Shown here piece by piece: positions 19,596-27,668 of a stretch of DNA of 64,000 nt. The position numbers were made by a program, and so were the translations under genes. This stretch comes from Pseudanabaena sp. M085S1SP2A07QC (GTDB lineage Bacteria; Cyanobacteriota; Cyanobacteriia; Pseudanabaenales; Pseudanabaenaceae): positions 57,287-121,286 of the forward strand of contig JADBWK010000024.1 of NCBI GenBank assembly GCA_020404895.1, given 5' to 3'. Each line of letters begins with the position of its first letter. Position 1 is the stretch's first letter. The notes under the pieces are model-generated. The model had not been told where the DNA came from. It saw nothing but the letters and a program-made list of their open reading frames with translations, and searched no databases.

Positions 19596-20193
19596 ATTCC
19601 ACCCATGCCGATCGCCATGCTAATTCGGCTTCAGCGATCGTCTTTTGTTGATATTTCTTTTCTAGCTCATTGTGCAAATGCGCTAGTCTTGCCGATAAAA
19701 CGCGCAACTCCCCACGATGAGACATCACTTTGCGATCTGTAAACTCAATTTCAGCAAGACGAATACTCATCTGTGCAGTTTTATCGTCTTTAGCCTTATT
19801 TTCTTGAGGATTTAAAACTTTATGCTCGACTAAAAGCTGGTTCAGTTTCTCCATACTTTCATTGAGGAGCTTACTCAACAAATTATCGAGATTTTCTTGA
19901 TTTGTGCGACTGTCGCGATCGCATTCTTCGAGAGTTTTTTGCATCTGCTCACAGAGCGATTTGATCCTCTGCCGCAGTGCGTCTTGCAAATTTTGCCGAG
20001 CTGATAGAGATAGGGCTAGAAATGCGTCAGGACATTTTTTGGTGCAAAACTTAAATACTGTGAGCAAAATTTGTTGCTGAACTGCTTGAGCGATCGCTTG
20101 TGAATACTCAATATGAATAACATCGATCCGACTGATCACATCAGCGATCGCCTGTTGGATATTTTGAATATCTTTATCAATACGCACCAGCAT
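19594..20193 (-). CDS. Uncharacterised coiled-coil protein
   Basis: The 199-residue soluble protein is not a recognised family. It is rich in Gln, Glu, Lys and Leu with heptad patterning over residues about 1-45, 75-130 (RQRIKSLCEQMQKTLEEC, LDNLLSKLLNESMEKLNQLL) and 145-190 (LRVLSARLAHLHNELEKKYQ). No signal peptide or membrane segment is seen. It has a cluster of three cysteines (C50, C54, C82). It sits between SUI1 and tsf on the same strand, each unit separated by a hairpin, so it is probably transcribed singly. A structural or scaffold role is possible but not demonstrated. Confidence 0.6.
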   Translation of the reverse strand: MLVRIDKDIQNIQQAIADVISRIDVIHIEYSQAIAQAVQQQILLTVFKFCTKKCPDAFLALSLSARQNLQDALRQRIKSLCEQMQKTLEECDRDSRTNQENLDNLLSKLLNESMEKLNQLLVEHKVLNPQENKAKDDKTAQMSIRLAEIEFTDRKVMSHRGELRVLSARLAHLHNELEKKYQQKTIAEAELAWRSAWVE

Positions 20194-20223
20194 CGTAGTT
20201 CACATTATTTTTTTAAATCTAGC

Positions 20224-20280
20224 TAAAAAAAATTCGATTTTTTTAGCTCCATAGGAGCTAAAAAAATCGAATTTTTTTTA
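20224..20280. terminator. 27-bp perfect palindrome, terminator of tsf
   Basis: Arms 20224-20250 and 20254-20280 are exact complements around ATA. They contain A8/T8 runs and begin one base after the tsf stop codon (minus strand). Confidence 0.85.
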
Positions 20281-20880
20281 TTATTCACCAACAACAAAGC
20301 GTACAAAGCGACGAACTTTAACATTTTCGCTAAGCTTAGTCGCAGTTAGTTTAACCAATTCATCAACGGTGATGCTTTGATCTTTGATGTAAGGCTGATC
20401 TAGTAAGCACAATTCTTTCAAGCGCTTTTCGATGCGACCAAGTACGATCTTCTCGCGAATGGCAGCAGGCTTGCTTGCTAAGTCCTCTTTACCAGATTCG
20501 ATTTGCTTTTCATTTTCTACAAAAGCAGCAGGAATATCAGCAACACTGACATATTCCACGTTAGGGCAAGCAGCAATTTGCTTAGCTACACTATCAGCTA
20601 ATTCTTTAAGTTCTTCTCGACGCGCCACGAAATCAGTTTCGCAGTTAACTTCGACGAGCACACCAATGCGGCTACCAAAGTGAATATAACTATGGACGAT
20701 TCCTTCAGATGCTTCACGGGTTGCTTTTTTAACAGCAGAGGCAAGCCCCTTTTGTCTTAGGTATTCGGTTGCTTTGGTAAAATCACCACTGGAGTCAACG
20801 AGCGCTGCTTTACAGTCTTTGATACCTGCGCCAGTTCTCGCACGTAGCTCTTGAATTTGTTGGGTTGTAATGTCTGCCAT
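20281..20880 (-). CDS. tsf: Translation elongation factor Ts
   Basis: EF-Ts exchanges GDP for GTP on EF-Tu. The 199-residue protein has the N-terminal UBA-like domain with the signature [17 protein letters not shown] near residue 12. It also has the core EF-Tu contact [15 protein letters not shown] (TDFV) near 77 and a C-terminal FVRFVVGE. The length is typical of the short cyanobacterial/chloroplast form, which lacks much of the second core subdomain. Unusually, rpsB does not precede it: about 400 nt of non-coding DNA and then csaB lie upstream. Confidence 0.95.
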   Translation of the reverse strand: MADITTQQIQELRARTGAGIKDCKAALVDSSGDFTKATEYLRQKGLASAVKKATREASEGIVHSYIHFGSRIGVLVEVNCETDFVARREELKELADSVAKQIAACPNVEYVSVADIPAAFVENEKQIESGKEDLASKPAAIREKIVLGRIEKRLKELCLLDQPYIKDQSITVDELVKLTATKLSENVKVRRFVRFVVGE

Positions 20881-21277
20881 ATTAAGTAAGCTTGTTTTGG
20901 ATTTCTAGGGCAACATTTCGAGGAGCGAGGAGTTTTTGCTCGTTGCCGAAAATATCTCTCGAAAATATTTCTAAAATGTTTACAGTACTCTAAGTTATCA
21001 CAATTCCATGTACACAGTTTTTTGAAAATTTTGGGCGATCTCCGAACTTGCCCAATACGTCTTAGGTGACACTTTGCGATAACTCTAAGGGACTTACACA
21101 AAATAATCGCTCAAAAAAAATAGCAACGGACTTCGCCCGATGCTATTTTTTTGATTTTATATGGATCATTGCCTGTAAGGGTTTTAAAAACCAACAATTC
21201 TGATTATGAAACTGATTTTGGGATTTGCTGCGTCAAAGGCGCAGCAAATCCCAAAATCAGTTTTGGTGAAATTGGCG
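20881..21277. other. Non-coding region upstream of tsf
   Basis: The 397 nt hold no credible coding frame. On the minus strand the tsf leader can pair GCAAC (20941 region) with GTTGC about 35 nt on, enclosing GAGC/GCTC. This is a structured 5' leader close to the start codon. Further out are an imperfect hairpin with A/T tails at about 21111-21152 and the palindrome 21210-21262. Confidence 0.55.
21210..21262. terminator. 23-bp perfect inverted repeat downstream of csaB
   Basis: Arms 21210-21232 and 21240-21262 are exact complements with a 7-nt loop. It lies 15 nt beyond the csaB stop. There is no clear U-run, so a stabilising 3' hairpin is as likely as a terminator. Confidence 0.65.
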
Positions 21278-22318
21278 TTAGCCAAATATTTTTTGATGAA
21301 TTAAAGCTTGTTGTTTGAGTTTCTGTACCCGATCGCTTAAAAATTGATCTCGATTTTCGAGTTGATCAACCCAAGCGTCCGTAAGCGACTGCGCATCGTC
21401 TGGTAAAGCCTCTAACTCCCAGCCAGAAATCCCTAAATCCTGCATGAGATAAGAAACTTTCGGATCATAACTAATTGCGGAACAATTACTGCCTTCAGCC
21501 GCCGCCATAATTAATCCATGCAACCGCATTGCAATCGTCAAATCTACACCATTGAAAATCCCCTTAAGGCGACGTGGATCTTTTTGAATGATGATTTGAC
21601 TGCGGTTTGGCATGTTTTCATTAAGAGAATCACAAATTGCTTGAGCGATCGCCTTATCTTGAGATGGCTGAAATGGGATCAATAAAATTTCAGCATTAGT
21701 TTGTAATTGCAACTTTTGCAAAGCCTCAGTAATTGTGGCAAGATGACAGGTTGTCAGCGCAGAATGCGATCGCAAAACCACCGCAACACGAGGTTTTGAT
21801 AAATCACGATGCATGTTAATGGGAGTTGCATCCAAAGCCCATACTGGATCAGGGGCAACCACACTCTCAATTTGCCAGTCTGCTAATAATTGGGCTGATT
21901 GGCGATCGCGCACTGACACCGATGTACATCCCTGAAAAGCGCGTCTAGCAATCCATTTACTCAACTTACGCTTTAGTGGTCCCACCCCCTGTGCCCAAGC
22001 GTAAGTTTGCAATCCCAAACCCTGAGCTAAGCCCATAATGCCGCCATAATAAATCGGATTTCTCGCACTAGTAGCATCTTGCATCAAGCTCCCACCTCCC
22101 CAAACAAATAGATCTGATCGCTTTAATTCACTAATCAATGTAAATACTGAATAGCGATCGCTAGCTTCGACCTGATGCAAATTTTCGGTAGCTCTGGGAC
22201 TAGCAGACAAGACAAGCGGTTGGATATCTTTGGGCAGCATTTGCAGCAAAGTGGCAAGTAGCGCCTCATCACCACCATTGCCCATTCCGTAATATCCACA
22301 TAAAACCGCACGTCGCAT
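21278..22318 (-). CDS. csaB: Polysaccharide pyruvyl transferase CsaB
   Basis: CsaB adds a pyruvyl ketal to a surface polysaccharide. In Bacillus this anchors S-layer proteins with SLH domains. The 346-residue cytoplasmic protein shows the family N terminus CGYYGMGNGGDEALL, the WGGGSLMQDATS loop near residue 73, YAWAQGVGPL near 107, and the C-terminal MRLHGLIMAAAEG and SYDPKVSYL motifs of a GT-B-like fold. Start ATG 22318 fits the family start MRRAVLCGYYG. It is a single gene flanked by long hairpins. Confidence 0.92.
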   Translation of the reverse strand: MRRAVLCGYYGMGNGGDEALLATLLQMLPKDIQPLVLSASPRATENLHQVEASDRYSVFTLISELKRSDLFVWGGGSLMQDATSARNPIYYGGIMGLAQGLGLQTYAWAQGVGPLKRKLSKWIARRAFQGCTSVSVRDRQSAQLLADWQIESVVAPDPVWALDATPINMHRDLSKPRVAVVLRSHSALTTCHLATITEALQKLQLQTNAEILLIPFQPSQDKAIAQAICDSLNENMPNRSQIIIQKDPRRLKGIFNGVDLTIAMRLHGLIMAAAEGSNCSAISYDPKVSYLMQDLGISGWELEALPDDAQSLTDAWVDQLENRDQFLSDRVQKLKQQALIHQKIFG

Positions 22319-22405
22319 ATTGCTTATCCCAAATACTGTTTAACCTTGCCGCAATTCTCACGGAGTCTTAATTGTCGCGTATTTCAGTAGCCAAGCATAA
22401 TTAAA

Positions 22406-22466
22406 TATAAAACCCAAAGATAAGTACAGCCCGATGCGCGGGCTGTACTTATCTTTGGGTTTTATA
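22406..22466. repeat. 27-bp perfect palindrome with AAAACCCAAA outer part
   Basis: Arms 22406-22432 and 22440-22466 are exact complements with loop GATGCGC. The outer AAAACCCAAA/TTTGGGTTTT is shared with the palindromes at 24335 and 47205. It sits 3 nt beyond the stop of the membrane-protein gene and may end its transcript. Confidence 0.75.
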
Positions 22467-22469
22467 ACG

Positions 22470-22973
22470 CTATGCAATTTCGATAAATGTGGCGCTGAGC
22501 ACTAGAGTTACACCAATTAACAACCAAACAATTGGCATATATACAGGACTAATAAAGCTGTTACCTAACTGCATCAAAGCGATCGCCATGCCTGTCATGC
22601 TAGCAATCATAATTGCCCATAACCAATGCCAATGAACTCGACCAGAGCGTCTCTTTGATTTTGGTAAAAGCTTTGGGGATGCAGTTGTTATGTAGAACTG
22701 AGTCTTTGGCGATCGCTTATTGACTGCGGTCAAATTACCCATTGATCGATTAGGGATAACTTGGGTCGAGCCGAGAGATTGGTGAGGCTTTGGCAATATT
22801 TTTTGTGAGCTTTTCGGCGTGATATTTTGGTTAAATCTCGACTTTAGCTGTCTTCTTTTCTGATATATACGTTTTTCAATTTTCTTAAGTCGCAACCAAA
22901 ATAGCAGTAATAACGTAATGGCTATTGAGCCTAACGCGATCGCTAACTTGACTAAAATTAGCAGCAAGTCCAT
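22470..22973 (-). CDS. Uncharacterised membrane protein, three hydrophobic helices around a basic linker
   Basis: From ATG 22973 the product is about 167 residues. It has an N-terminal helix (LLLILVKLAIALGSIAIT) continuing into FWLRLKKIEKRIYQKRRQ. A basic, disordered-looking middle of about 75 residues follows, then two C-terminal helices (LWAIMIASMTGMAIALMQL and IVWLLIGVTLVLSATFI). In-frame ATG 23003 and GTG 23063 could extend it; no Shine-Dalgarno settles the choice. No family is recognised. It lies in line with the two FHA genes on the same strand but is separated by palindromes. Confidence 0.5.
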   Translation of the reverse strand: MDLLLILVKLAIALGSIAITLLLLFWLRLKKIEKRIYQKRRQLKSRFNQNITPKSSQKILPKPHQSLGSTQVIPNRSMGNLTAVNKRSPKTQFYITTASPKLLPKSKRRSGRVHWHWLWAIMIASMTGMAIALMQLGNSFISPVYMPIVWLLIGVTLVLSATFIEIA

Positions 22974-23110
22974 GTTTTCTTGAAGGGATAAGACAATTGC
23001 CATATATGCTGCAATCAAGTCAAATTGCGAATTTATTTCACAATATTGTTTCACCTCGCCCAAAAATCCACGAACTAGAAATCATCAGTAAAAGTGCCAG
23101 TAAAAACATG

Positions 23111-23177
23111 AAAATCAAATCCAAGATAAAGAAGGTCGGCACTTCGTGCTGACCTTCTTTATCTTGGATTTGATTTT
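23111..23177. repeat. 32-bp near-perfect inverted repeat
   Basis: Arms 23111-23142 and 23146-23177 differ at one position (a G-U pair in RNA) around TTC. It is one of two adjacent long hairpins between the FHA gene and the membrane-protein gene. Confidence 0.75.
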
Positions 23178-23194
23178 TGTTCAGGCATAAACTA

Positions 23195-23256
23195 CAGCAG
23201 TCAACCTTGAACAATCCACCAAATGTCTTTGGTGGATTGTTCAAGGTTGACTGCTG
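23195..23256. terminator. 29-bp perfect palindrome overlapping the 3' end of an FHA gene
   Basis: Arms 23195-23223 and 23228-23256 surround TGTC. The inner right arm covers the last codons and stop (23241-23256) of the FHA gene, so coding and hairpin sequence coincide. Confidence 0.65.
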
Positions 23257-23588
23257 AGATAAGTTAATTTCACATTTGGAGCAAGCGTAATCACATCACC
23301 ATTACATAGATCGTGAGAAGAGGCAATCTTCATATGATGATTAATTATTACCCCATTCACACTCGGCTTACCAGATAGATCTCCATCAATAATTCTGTAC
23401 AAATAACGCCCACCCTCCACAGGCACACGTAGCAATACCGCATGTTGTCGAGAGACAAATCGCGAATAAAGTTGAATATTATTATTCACATCCCGCCCAA
23501 TCGTATACTTTAAGCCATCAAGTGCGAGTTTTCTACTACCTCTCGCATCATTGATTAATAGTGTGTGACTAACGTGTGTTTCGCTCAT
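23241..23588 (-). CDS. FHA domain protein (short, stand-alone)
   Basis: The 115-residue protein is essentially one forkhead-associated domain, a phosphothreonine-binding module. The motif YTIGRDVNNNIQL near residue 28 supplies the GR loop. SRFVSRQHAVL near 42 supplies the SxxH loop, and GKPSVNGVIIN near 73 the (T/S)xNG turn. No other domain, signal or membrane segment is present. A paralogue lies 220 nt upstream on the same strand. No Ser/Thr kinase is in the window, so the partner is unknown. The final residues are encoded by the arm of a palindrome. Confidence 0.87.
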   Translation of the reverse strand: MSETHVSHTLLINDARGSRKLALDGLKYTIGRDVNNNIQLYSRFVSRQHAVLLRVPVEGGRYLYRIIDGDLSGKPSVNGVIINHHMKIASSHDLCNGDVITLAPNVKLTYLSSQP

Positions 23589-23807
23589 TAGCTCACCAAA
23601 AAAAGAAGTAGATGTTGCTTACCAGCGAAAAGTATATGCTACTGGCAGACATTTTAGTTTAATCTTGCTCTACTTTACTCTACAAATGAATTGAATAATA
23701 GAGTTTTTATCAAGAGTTAGTGAATCTCTGTAGCTTGTTTATTCTTTGTATATTTAGAGCACATACTCAAACTTAAATCTTCAAGCTGATTTTCAAAAAG
23801 CTGATTT

Positions 23808-24188
23808 TCAAATTAACTTCGGCGCAAGATACAGAGTATGCACTTCAGGCGCGAACGTGACGATATCACCATCTTGCAGATCATGGGAAGAAACTTTTTG
23901 GATCGCATTTAAAATAATCCCATTTTTACTGAGTTTACCTGAGTCGCTACCATCGATAATCCGATAAGTATCAAGGCGATCGCGATGACGAACTTTCCTC
24001 AGAGTCGCGTGATACCGCGAGACAAAATTAGAGTTGAGGTGAACGGTGTTATCGGTTTCGCGACCAATTGTATATTGATTCTCAACTAGCTGCATCTTAC
24101 GAGTTCCACTGTTGTCAGTTACTACCAACGTGTGTTCACTAGAAAAATTAATGCTAATTTCAGACTCTTCTTGAGTTGTAATTGTCAT
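23808..24188 (-). CDS. FHA domain protein (short, stand-alone)
   Basis: The 126-residue paralogue of the neighbouring FHA protein has YTIGRETDNTVHL near residue 31, SNFVSRYHATL near 47, GKLSKNGIILN near 79, and the matching end SSHDLQDGDIVTFAPEVHTLYL. An N-terminal extension of about 10 acidic residues precedes the domain. The two genes probably arose by tandem duplication. The gap between them contains no clear terminator, so they may be co-transcribed. Confidence 0.87.
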   Translation of the reverse strand: MTITTQEESEISINFSSEHTLVVTDNSGTRKMQLVENQYTIGRETDNTVHLNSNFVSRYHATLRKVRHRDRLDTYRIIDGSDSGKLSKNGIILNAIQKVSSHDLQDGDIVTFAPEVHTLYLAPKLI

Positions 24189-24334
24189 ATTTTTACAATT
24201 ACTCTTATTTTATTCATTTAACTTAATCTGGAGCTAACGGTGAAAGCAAGCACCTTTGGGATGAGGGTAAAAGGCTTACCTTGGATCGGCTTTCTAAATA
24301 GTTATAGCCTTAGCCACTTTTATCAAGACAAATC

Positions 24335-24389
24335 AAAACCCAAATAGTGTGAGGCGGAGCTTCGCTCCGCCTCACACTATTTGGGTTTT
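24335..24389. repeat. 26-bp perfect palindrome, AAAACCCAAA family
   Basis: Arms 24335-24360 and 24364-24389 surround TTC, with the tip GGAGC-TTC-GCTCC. The flanks read GACAAATC on the left and ATGTCCTAA on the right, the mirror image of the flanks of the 47205 copy. Confidence 0.8.
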
Positions 24390-24428
24390 ATGTCCTAACA
24401 AGAATGGCGACAGCTATACAATTAATTC

Positions 24429-24483
24429 CCACGATTTGCACTGCCTGCTGCGTGGGCAGTACAGATCGTGGCTTTGTTTTTTT
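24429..24483 (+). terminator. Terminator-like hairpin upstream of prfB
   Basis: CCACGATTTGCACTGCC pairs with GGGCAGTACAGATCGTGG (two G-U pairs) and is followed by GCTTTG and a run of seven T. No plus-strand gene precedes it, so it may end a small RNA or act as a leader attenuator. Confidence 0.5.
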
Positions 24484-24547
24484 AATTATGCCGAGGTACT
24501 TATACAATATTCAATTGAAACTCTATATATTTCGGAGAAATACTTTA

Positions 24548-25655
24548 GTGGACGGTACGGAGATCGCACGCCAGACCCAGATTTTATCTCAGCGCCTGAG
24601 CATTGCTCAGGAATATCTTTGACGTACCTGCGATCGCAGCAAAAATTAGTGACCTAGAACAAACAGCCGCCCAACTCGAATTTTGGGAGAATAGCGACCA
24701 AGCCCAAAAAACAATGCGCGAACTAGATGCGCTGAAATCTTACCTCGAAAAGTTTGAGCACTGGCAGAAAACCATCGAAAATCTGGACGCGATCGCTGAG
24801 TTACTCGCCCTTGAGGACGATCCTGCTTTAGCAAATGAAGCCAAACAAAGCCTGACTCAAATACGGCAAGAGATGGATCGCTGGGATCTTGAGCAATTAC
24901 TGTCGGGAACCTATGATAAATATGATGCAGTTTTAACAATCAATGCTGGCGCTGGTGGAACTGACTCCCAAGACTGGACAGAGATGCTATTACGGATGTA
25001 TACCCGTTTTTGTGAATCACAAGGCTACAAAGTGGAGATTTCTGAAATTTCCGAAGGTGAAGAGGCTGGTATCAAATCAGTAACTTTGCTCGTACATGGG
25101 CGTTACGCTTATGGATACCTTGCTCCTGAAAAAGGCACACATCGTCTTGTCCGAATTTCCCCGTTTAATGCCAATGATAAGCGTCAAACTAGTTTTGCTG
25201 GTGTAGAAGTCATGCCATTACTCGAAGAGGATATCGATCTCGAAATTGATCCGAAAGAATTAGAAATTACAACAACTAGAGCAGGTGGAAAGGGCGGTCA
25301 AAACGTCAACAAAGTAGAAACTGCCGTGCGAATTACTCATTTACCTACAGGAATTTCAGTACGCTGTACGCAAGAGCGATCGCAATTACAAAATAAAGAA
25401 AATGCCATGCGATTACTGAAAGCAAAGCTATTAATTATCGCCCAAGAGCAACGCGCTCAGAAAATCGCTGATATTCGTGGCGATATGGTGGAAGCAGCTT
25501 GGGGAAACCAAATTCGTAACTATGTGTTTCACCCTTACCAACTAGTAAAAGATTTACGTACAGGTGAAGAAACCACGAATATTCAAAATGTGATGGATGG
25601 TGACCTCGCTCCTTTTATTCAGTCATATTTAAGGCAACAAAATCAGCCTGTTTGA
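24548..25655 (+). CDS. prfB: Peptide chain release factor 2, with programmed +1 frameshift
   Basis: RF2 reads UGA/UAA and triggers peptide release. Translation starts at GTG 24548, 10 nt after GGAG. It runs 24 codons to CTT-TGA-C at 24617-24623 and shifts +1: the coding join is 24548..24619, 24621..25655, 368 residues. The in-frame UGA is preceded by AGGA (24609-24612) as the internal Shine-Dalgarno, matching the classical autoregulated slippery site CTT TGA C. After the shift the protein reads [17 protein letters not shown]. Domain evidence is the RF2 recognition tripeptide SPF ([15 protein letters not shown]), the catalytic GGQ ([16 protein letters not shown]) and the C-terminal helix. With low RF2 the ribosome shifts more, giving feedback control. 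Confidence 0.94.
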
Positions 25656-25693
25656 GTCAATATTTTTAACAAGTTACGTCCTTAGTGTTTTTT

Positions 25694-26227
25694 ATGAATA
25701 GTTTGCCTCAACGTGATGTTAAAAATCATTTCAAAAAATACTTAGGTCAGGGATTAGGCGCAATTAGCTTACTTGGTCTATGTGTGGTTATAGTCACCAT
25801 TGTTGAGCCGATGATTAGTGGTAGTCGCTTATCTGCGGCGGCTGAAACTTGTGTAAAACCATCTAATTTACAAAATTTTCTCAACAAAGTGTCTCTTGGC
25901 GAAGACAATCTTACTCGTTATGCAGCAGCTGCTAATGCGATCGAAAACAAACGTCTAGAGATTTTTAGAGAGGCTAAAAGTAACCCTGATTGGAATAATG
26001 TTGCTACTCTCGCAGAATCGCAACAAACTAAGGTCTGCGATCTCACTAATCCGCCAGAATTTTTGCGATCGCTCTGCAACCAGTTACGAACCTATAGCGA
26101 AGAAGAAATTTGCCGTAATGGATTTACCACGAAAGAGTTTAATCAAATTACGCTGGAGCAGAAGCAAAATCCGCGTCTTAGAAGCTTAATCCAGGGTAAG
26201 CAGATGCAATTACGCGGTAACAAGTAA
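25694..26227 (+). CDS. DUF4168-like secreted or membrane-anchored protein
   Basis: The 177-residue protein (ATG 25694; an in-frame GTG 25685 would add three residues) has one hydrophobic segment near residues 21-45 (ISLLGLCVVIVTIVEPMI), probably an uncleaved anchor or signal. The rest is helical: DNLTRYAAAANAIENKRLEI and FNQITLEQKQNPRLRSLIQ. Those two stretches resemble the helices of DUF4168, found in cyanobacteria and plastid-related proteins with unknown function. An inserted loop contains four cysteines (C113, C126, C137, plus C56 earlier) that could form disulfides outside the cytoplasm. It follows prfB by 38 nt and ends at a double hairpin. Confidence 0.55.
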   Translation: MNSLPQRDVKNHFKKYLGQGLGAISLLGLCVVIVTIVEPMISGSRLSAAAETCVKPSNLQNFLNKVSLGEDNLTRYAAAANAIENKRLEIFREAKSNPDWNNVATLAESQQTKVCDLTNPPEFLRSLCNQLRTYSEEEICRNGFTTKEFNQITLEQKQNPRLRSLIQGKQMQLRGNK

Positions 26228-26229
26228 AG

Positions 26230-26287
26230 AAAAAATAACGCAATGTAGGGGTAATTCATGAATTACCCCTACATTGCGTTATTTTTT
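26230..26287. terminator. 58-nt perfect loopless palindrome
   Basis: Every base from 26230 to 26287 pairs around the central CATG; the arms are 29 bp. It ends in A6/T6 and follows the DUF4168-like stop by 2 nt. Confidence 0.85.
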
Positions 26288-26295
26288 GTAAGCCC

Positions 26296-26334
26296 AAAAC
26301 AAAAACGAGAAGCTTTGCTTCTCGTTTTTGTTTT
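26296..26334. terminator. Second hairpin, 18-bp perfect arms
   Basis: AAAACAAAAACGAGAAGC (26296-26313) pairs with 26317-26334 around TTT. T-runs make it a good terminator. Confidence 0.8.
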
Positions 26335-26461
26335 TTGTAACGATCACACCAAAATTCAACTATTTTTTATTTTGTTTGCTAAAACGACCAAAATCGTCTA
26401 TAAGAAACGAGGCAAAATTAGACATCTACGACATTCGTGATGATTATTTTTTCTTCTCCTA

Positions 26462-26489
26462 TTGACAATGGTCACTTACAGTCTATAAT
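26462..26489 (+). promoter_or_regulatory. Consensus promoter of the pil operon
   Basis: TTGACA (26462-26467) and TATAAT (26484-26489) are both perfect consensus and 16 nt apart, 60 nt before the pilM start. This is the clearest SigA-type promoter in the window. Confidence 0.85.
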
Positions 26490-26549
26490 CCCTCCATTGT
26501 TTAGTATGCCCAGTGCTACACAAGCTACAAAACTCATAAAGACACGCTT

Positions 26550-27659
26550 ATGTTCGGCTTAAAATTTGGCGGAAAGTCTAAGAAAGGCATCGGAATTGAA
26601 ATCACTTCCGAGAAAGTTAACCTAGTTCAATTGCGCCGCAAGGGGCAATCTTCTTACAAGCTAGTGACGTATGGTAGCGTCGAGCTTCCTGAAGGTACTG
26701 TTGAAGAAGGACGTATTCTCGACCCTGTAGCGCTGGGAGAAGTTATTCGCAGTTTGCTAGCAGACAAAAAAATAAAAGTTAAGAAGGTTGCCACAGCTCT
26801 TCCAGGGCGCGAGACTGTGAGTCGTCTAATTCGCCTTCCAGCGGAAATTCCTGACTTAGAACTACGCGAAATGGTTCTTAATCAAGAGGCAAGTCTGTAC
26901 TTACCTTTTCCTCGTGAAGACGCGGATGTTGATTATCAAAAGTTGGGTACAACTCTTGATGATGATGGCATTGAACGGATTGAAATTCTCATGGTGGCAA
27001 CACCTAAAGAAGTCACAGACAGCTATATGCAGGCTCTAGAAATAGCGCAGTTAGAGGTTGATGTTGTTGAGATTAGTAGCTTTGCTCTCATTCGTGCTAT
27101 GCGCAATGAGTTAGCTCGATTTGGCACATTAGCGGAAGCCGTAGCGATCGTCGATATCGAGTACGAAGGTACCGAAATTACGGTAACGGTTGATGGAGTG
27201 CCGCAATTTTCTCGAACGTTCCCTATTGGTACTGCTCAGATTCAGAATGCTCAATTGCGAGCCATGAACCTACCTCCACGTAGGACAACGGATATGGAGA
27301 TGTTGAGTTCAACTGTTGTTCCTGTTCAGTCTATGGATACAGCAAGTCTTGCTGGTGGTAGTGGAACGCCAGGGGATGCGGCAATTATGAGGGCTGTTGG
27401 CGATCTTTCCGATGAACTAAGACGTTCAATTGACTTCTATACTAGTCAATCTCCTGGTTCGGATGTTGTACAGTTGCTGATTGCAGGACCTGGCGCTTGT
27501 ATTGGTCAATTAAATGAGTTCTTCAGTCAACGTCTTGGTATTGCTGCTGTGGCAGTTGATCCACTCACTGCAGTTGGTGTAACTGTCGATGGTGACATTC
27601 CTATTCAGGAACGCATGGCTATGTCTGTTGCTCTAGGTCTAAGTTTGAGGGAGGTTTAA
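26550..27659 (+). CDS. pilM: Type IV pilus assembly protein PilM
   Basis: PilM is an actin-like cytoplasmic ATPase-fold protein that binds the N-terminal tail of PilN and couples the inner-membrane alignment complex to the pilus motor. The 369 residues show the family start GKSKKGIGIEITSEKVNLVQL, VKKVATALPGRETVSRLI near 82, IVDIEYEGTEITV near 205 (phosphate-2-like strand), and the C-terminal LLIAGPGACIGQLNEFFSQRLG. It is the first gene of the pilMNOQ locus, behind a consensus promoter. PilN begins 9 nt after its stop. Confidence 0.95.
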   Translation: MFGLKFGGKSKKGIGIEITSEKVNLVQLRRKGQSSYKLVTYGSVELPEGTVEEGRILDPVALGEVIRSLLADKKIKVKKVATALPGRETVSRLIRLPAEIPDLELREMVLNQEASLYLPFPREDADVDYQKLGTTLDDDGIERIEILMVATPKEVTDSYMQALEIAQLEVDVVEISSFALIRAMRNELARFGTLAEAVAIVDIEYEGTEITVTVDGVPQFSRTFPIGTAQIQNAQLRAMNLPPRRTTDMEMLSSTVVPVQSMDTASLAGGSGTPGDAAIMRAVGDLSDELRRSIDFYTSQSPGSDVVQLLIAGPGACIGQLNEFFSQRLGIAAVAVDPLTAVGVTVDGDIPIQERMAMSVALGLSLREV

Positions 27660-27668
27660 AAGGGCGTT

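Larger units (their letters stand above)
24189..24547. other. Leader/intergenic region upstream of prfB
   Basis: The 359 nt contain the palindrome 24335-24389 and a terminator-like hairpin at 24429-24483. Apparent frames across it are hairpin sequence, not genes. The GGAG Shine-Dalgarno for prfB is at 24534-24537. Confidence 0.6.
26228..26549. other. Hairpin- and promoter-bearing region before pilM
   Basis: The 322 nt hold two strong hairpins (26230-26287 and 26296-26334), then AT-rich DNA, then the pilM promoter at 26462-26489 and a 60-nt leader. No gene is seen. Confidence 0.7.

Noticed and set aside
20757..21101. 114-codon minus-strand frame upstream of and overlapping tsf
   Set aside because: Overlaps the tsf gene in another frame, Arg/Cys/Lys-rich composition unlike a real protein, and not rpsB.
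23038..23244. 68-codon minus-strand frame with a hydrophobic end (MFLLALLLMISSS)
   Set aside because: Most of it is two long palindrome arms. No Shine-Dalgarno and no recognisable small photosystem or cytochrome subunit; the 23-residue tail alone is not convincing.
24349..24622. Frames upstream of prfB (72 and 102 codons)
   Set aside because: The first is the true zero-frame segment of prfB extended through hairpins to an unlikely start; the other is a shadow.
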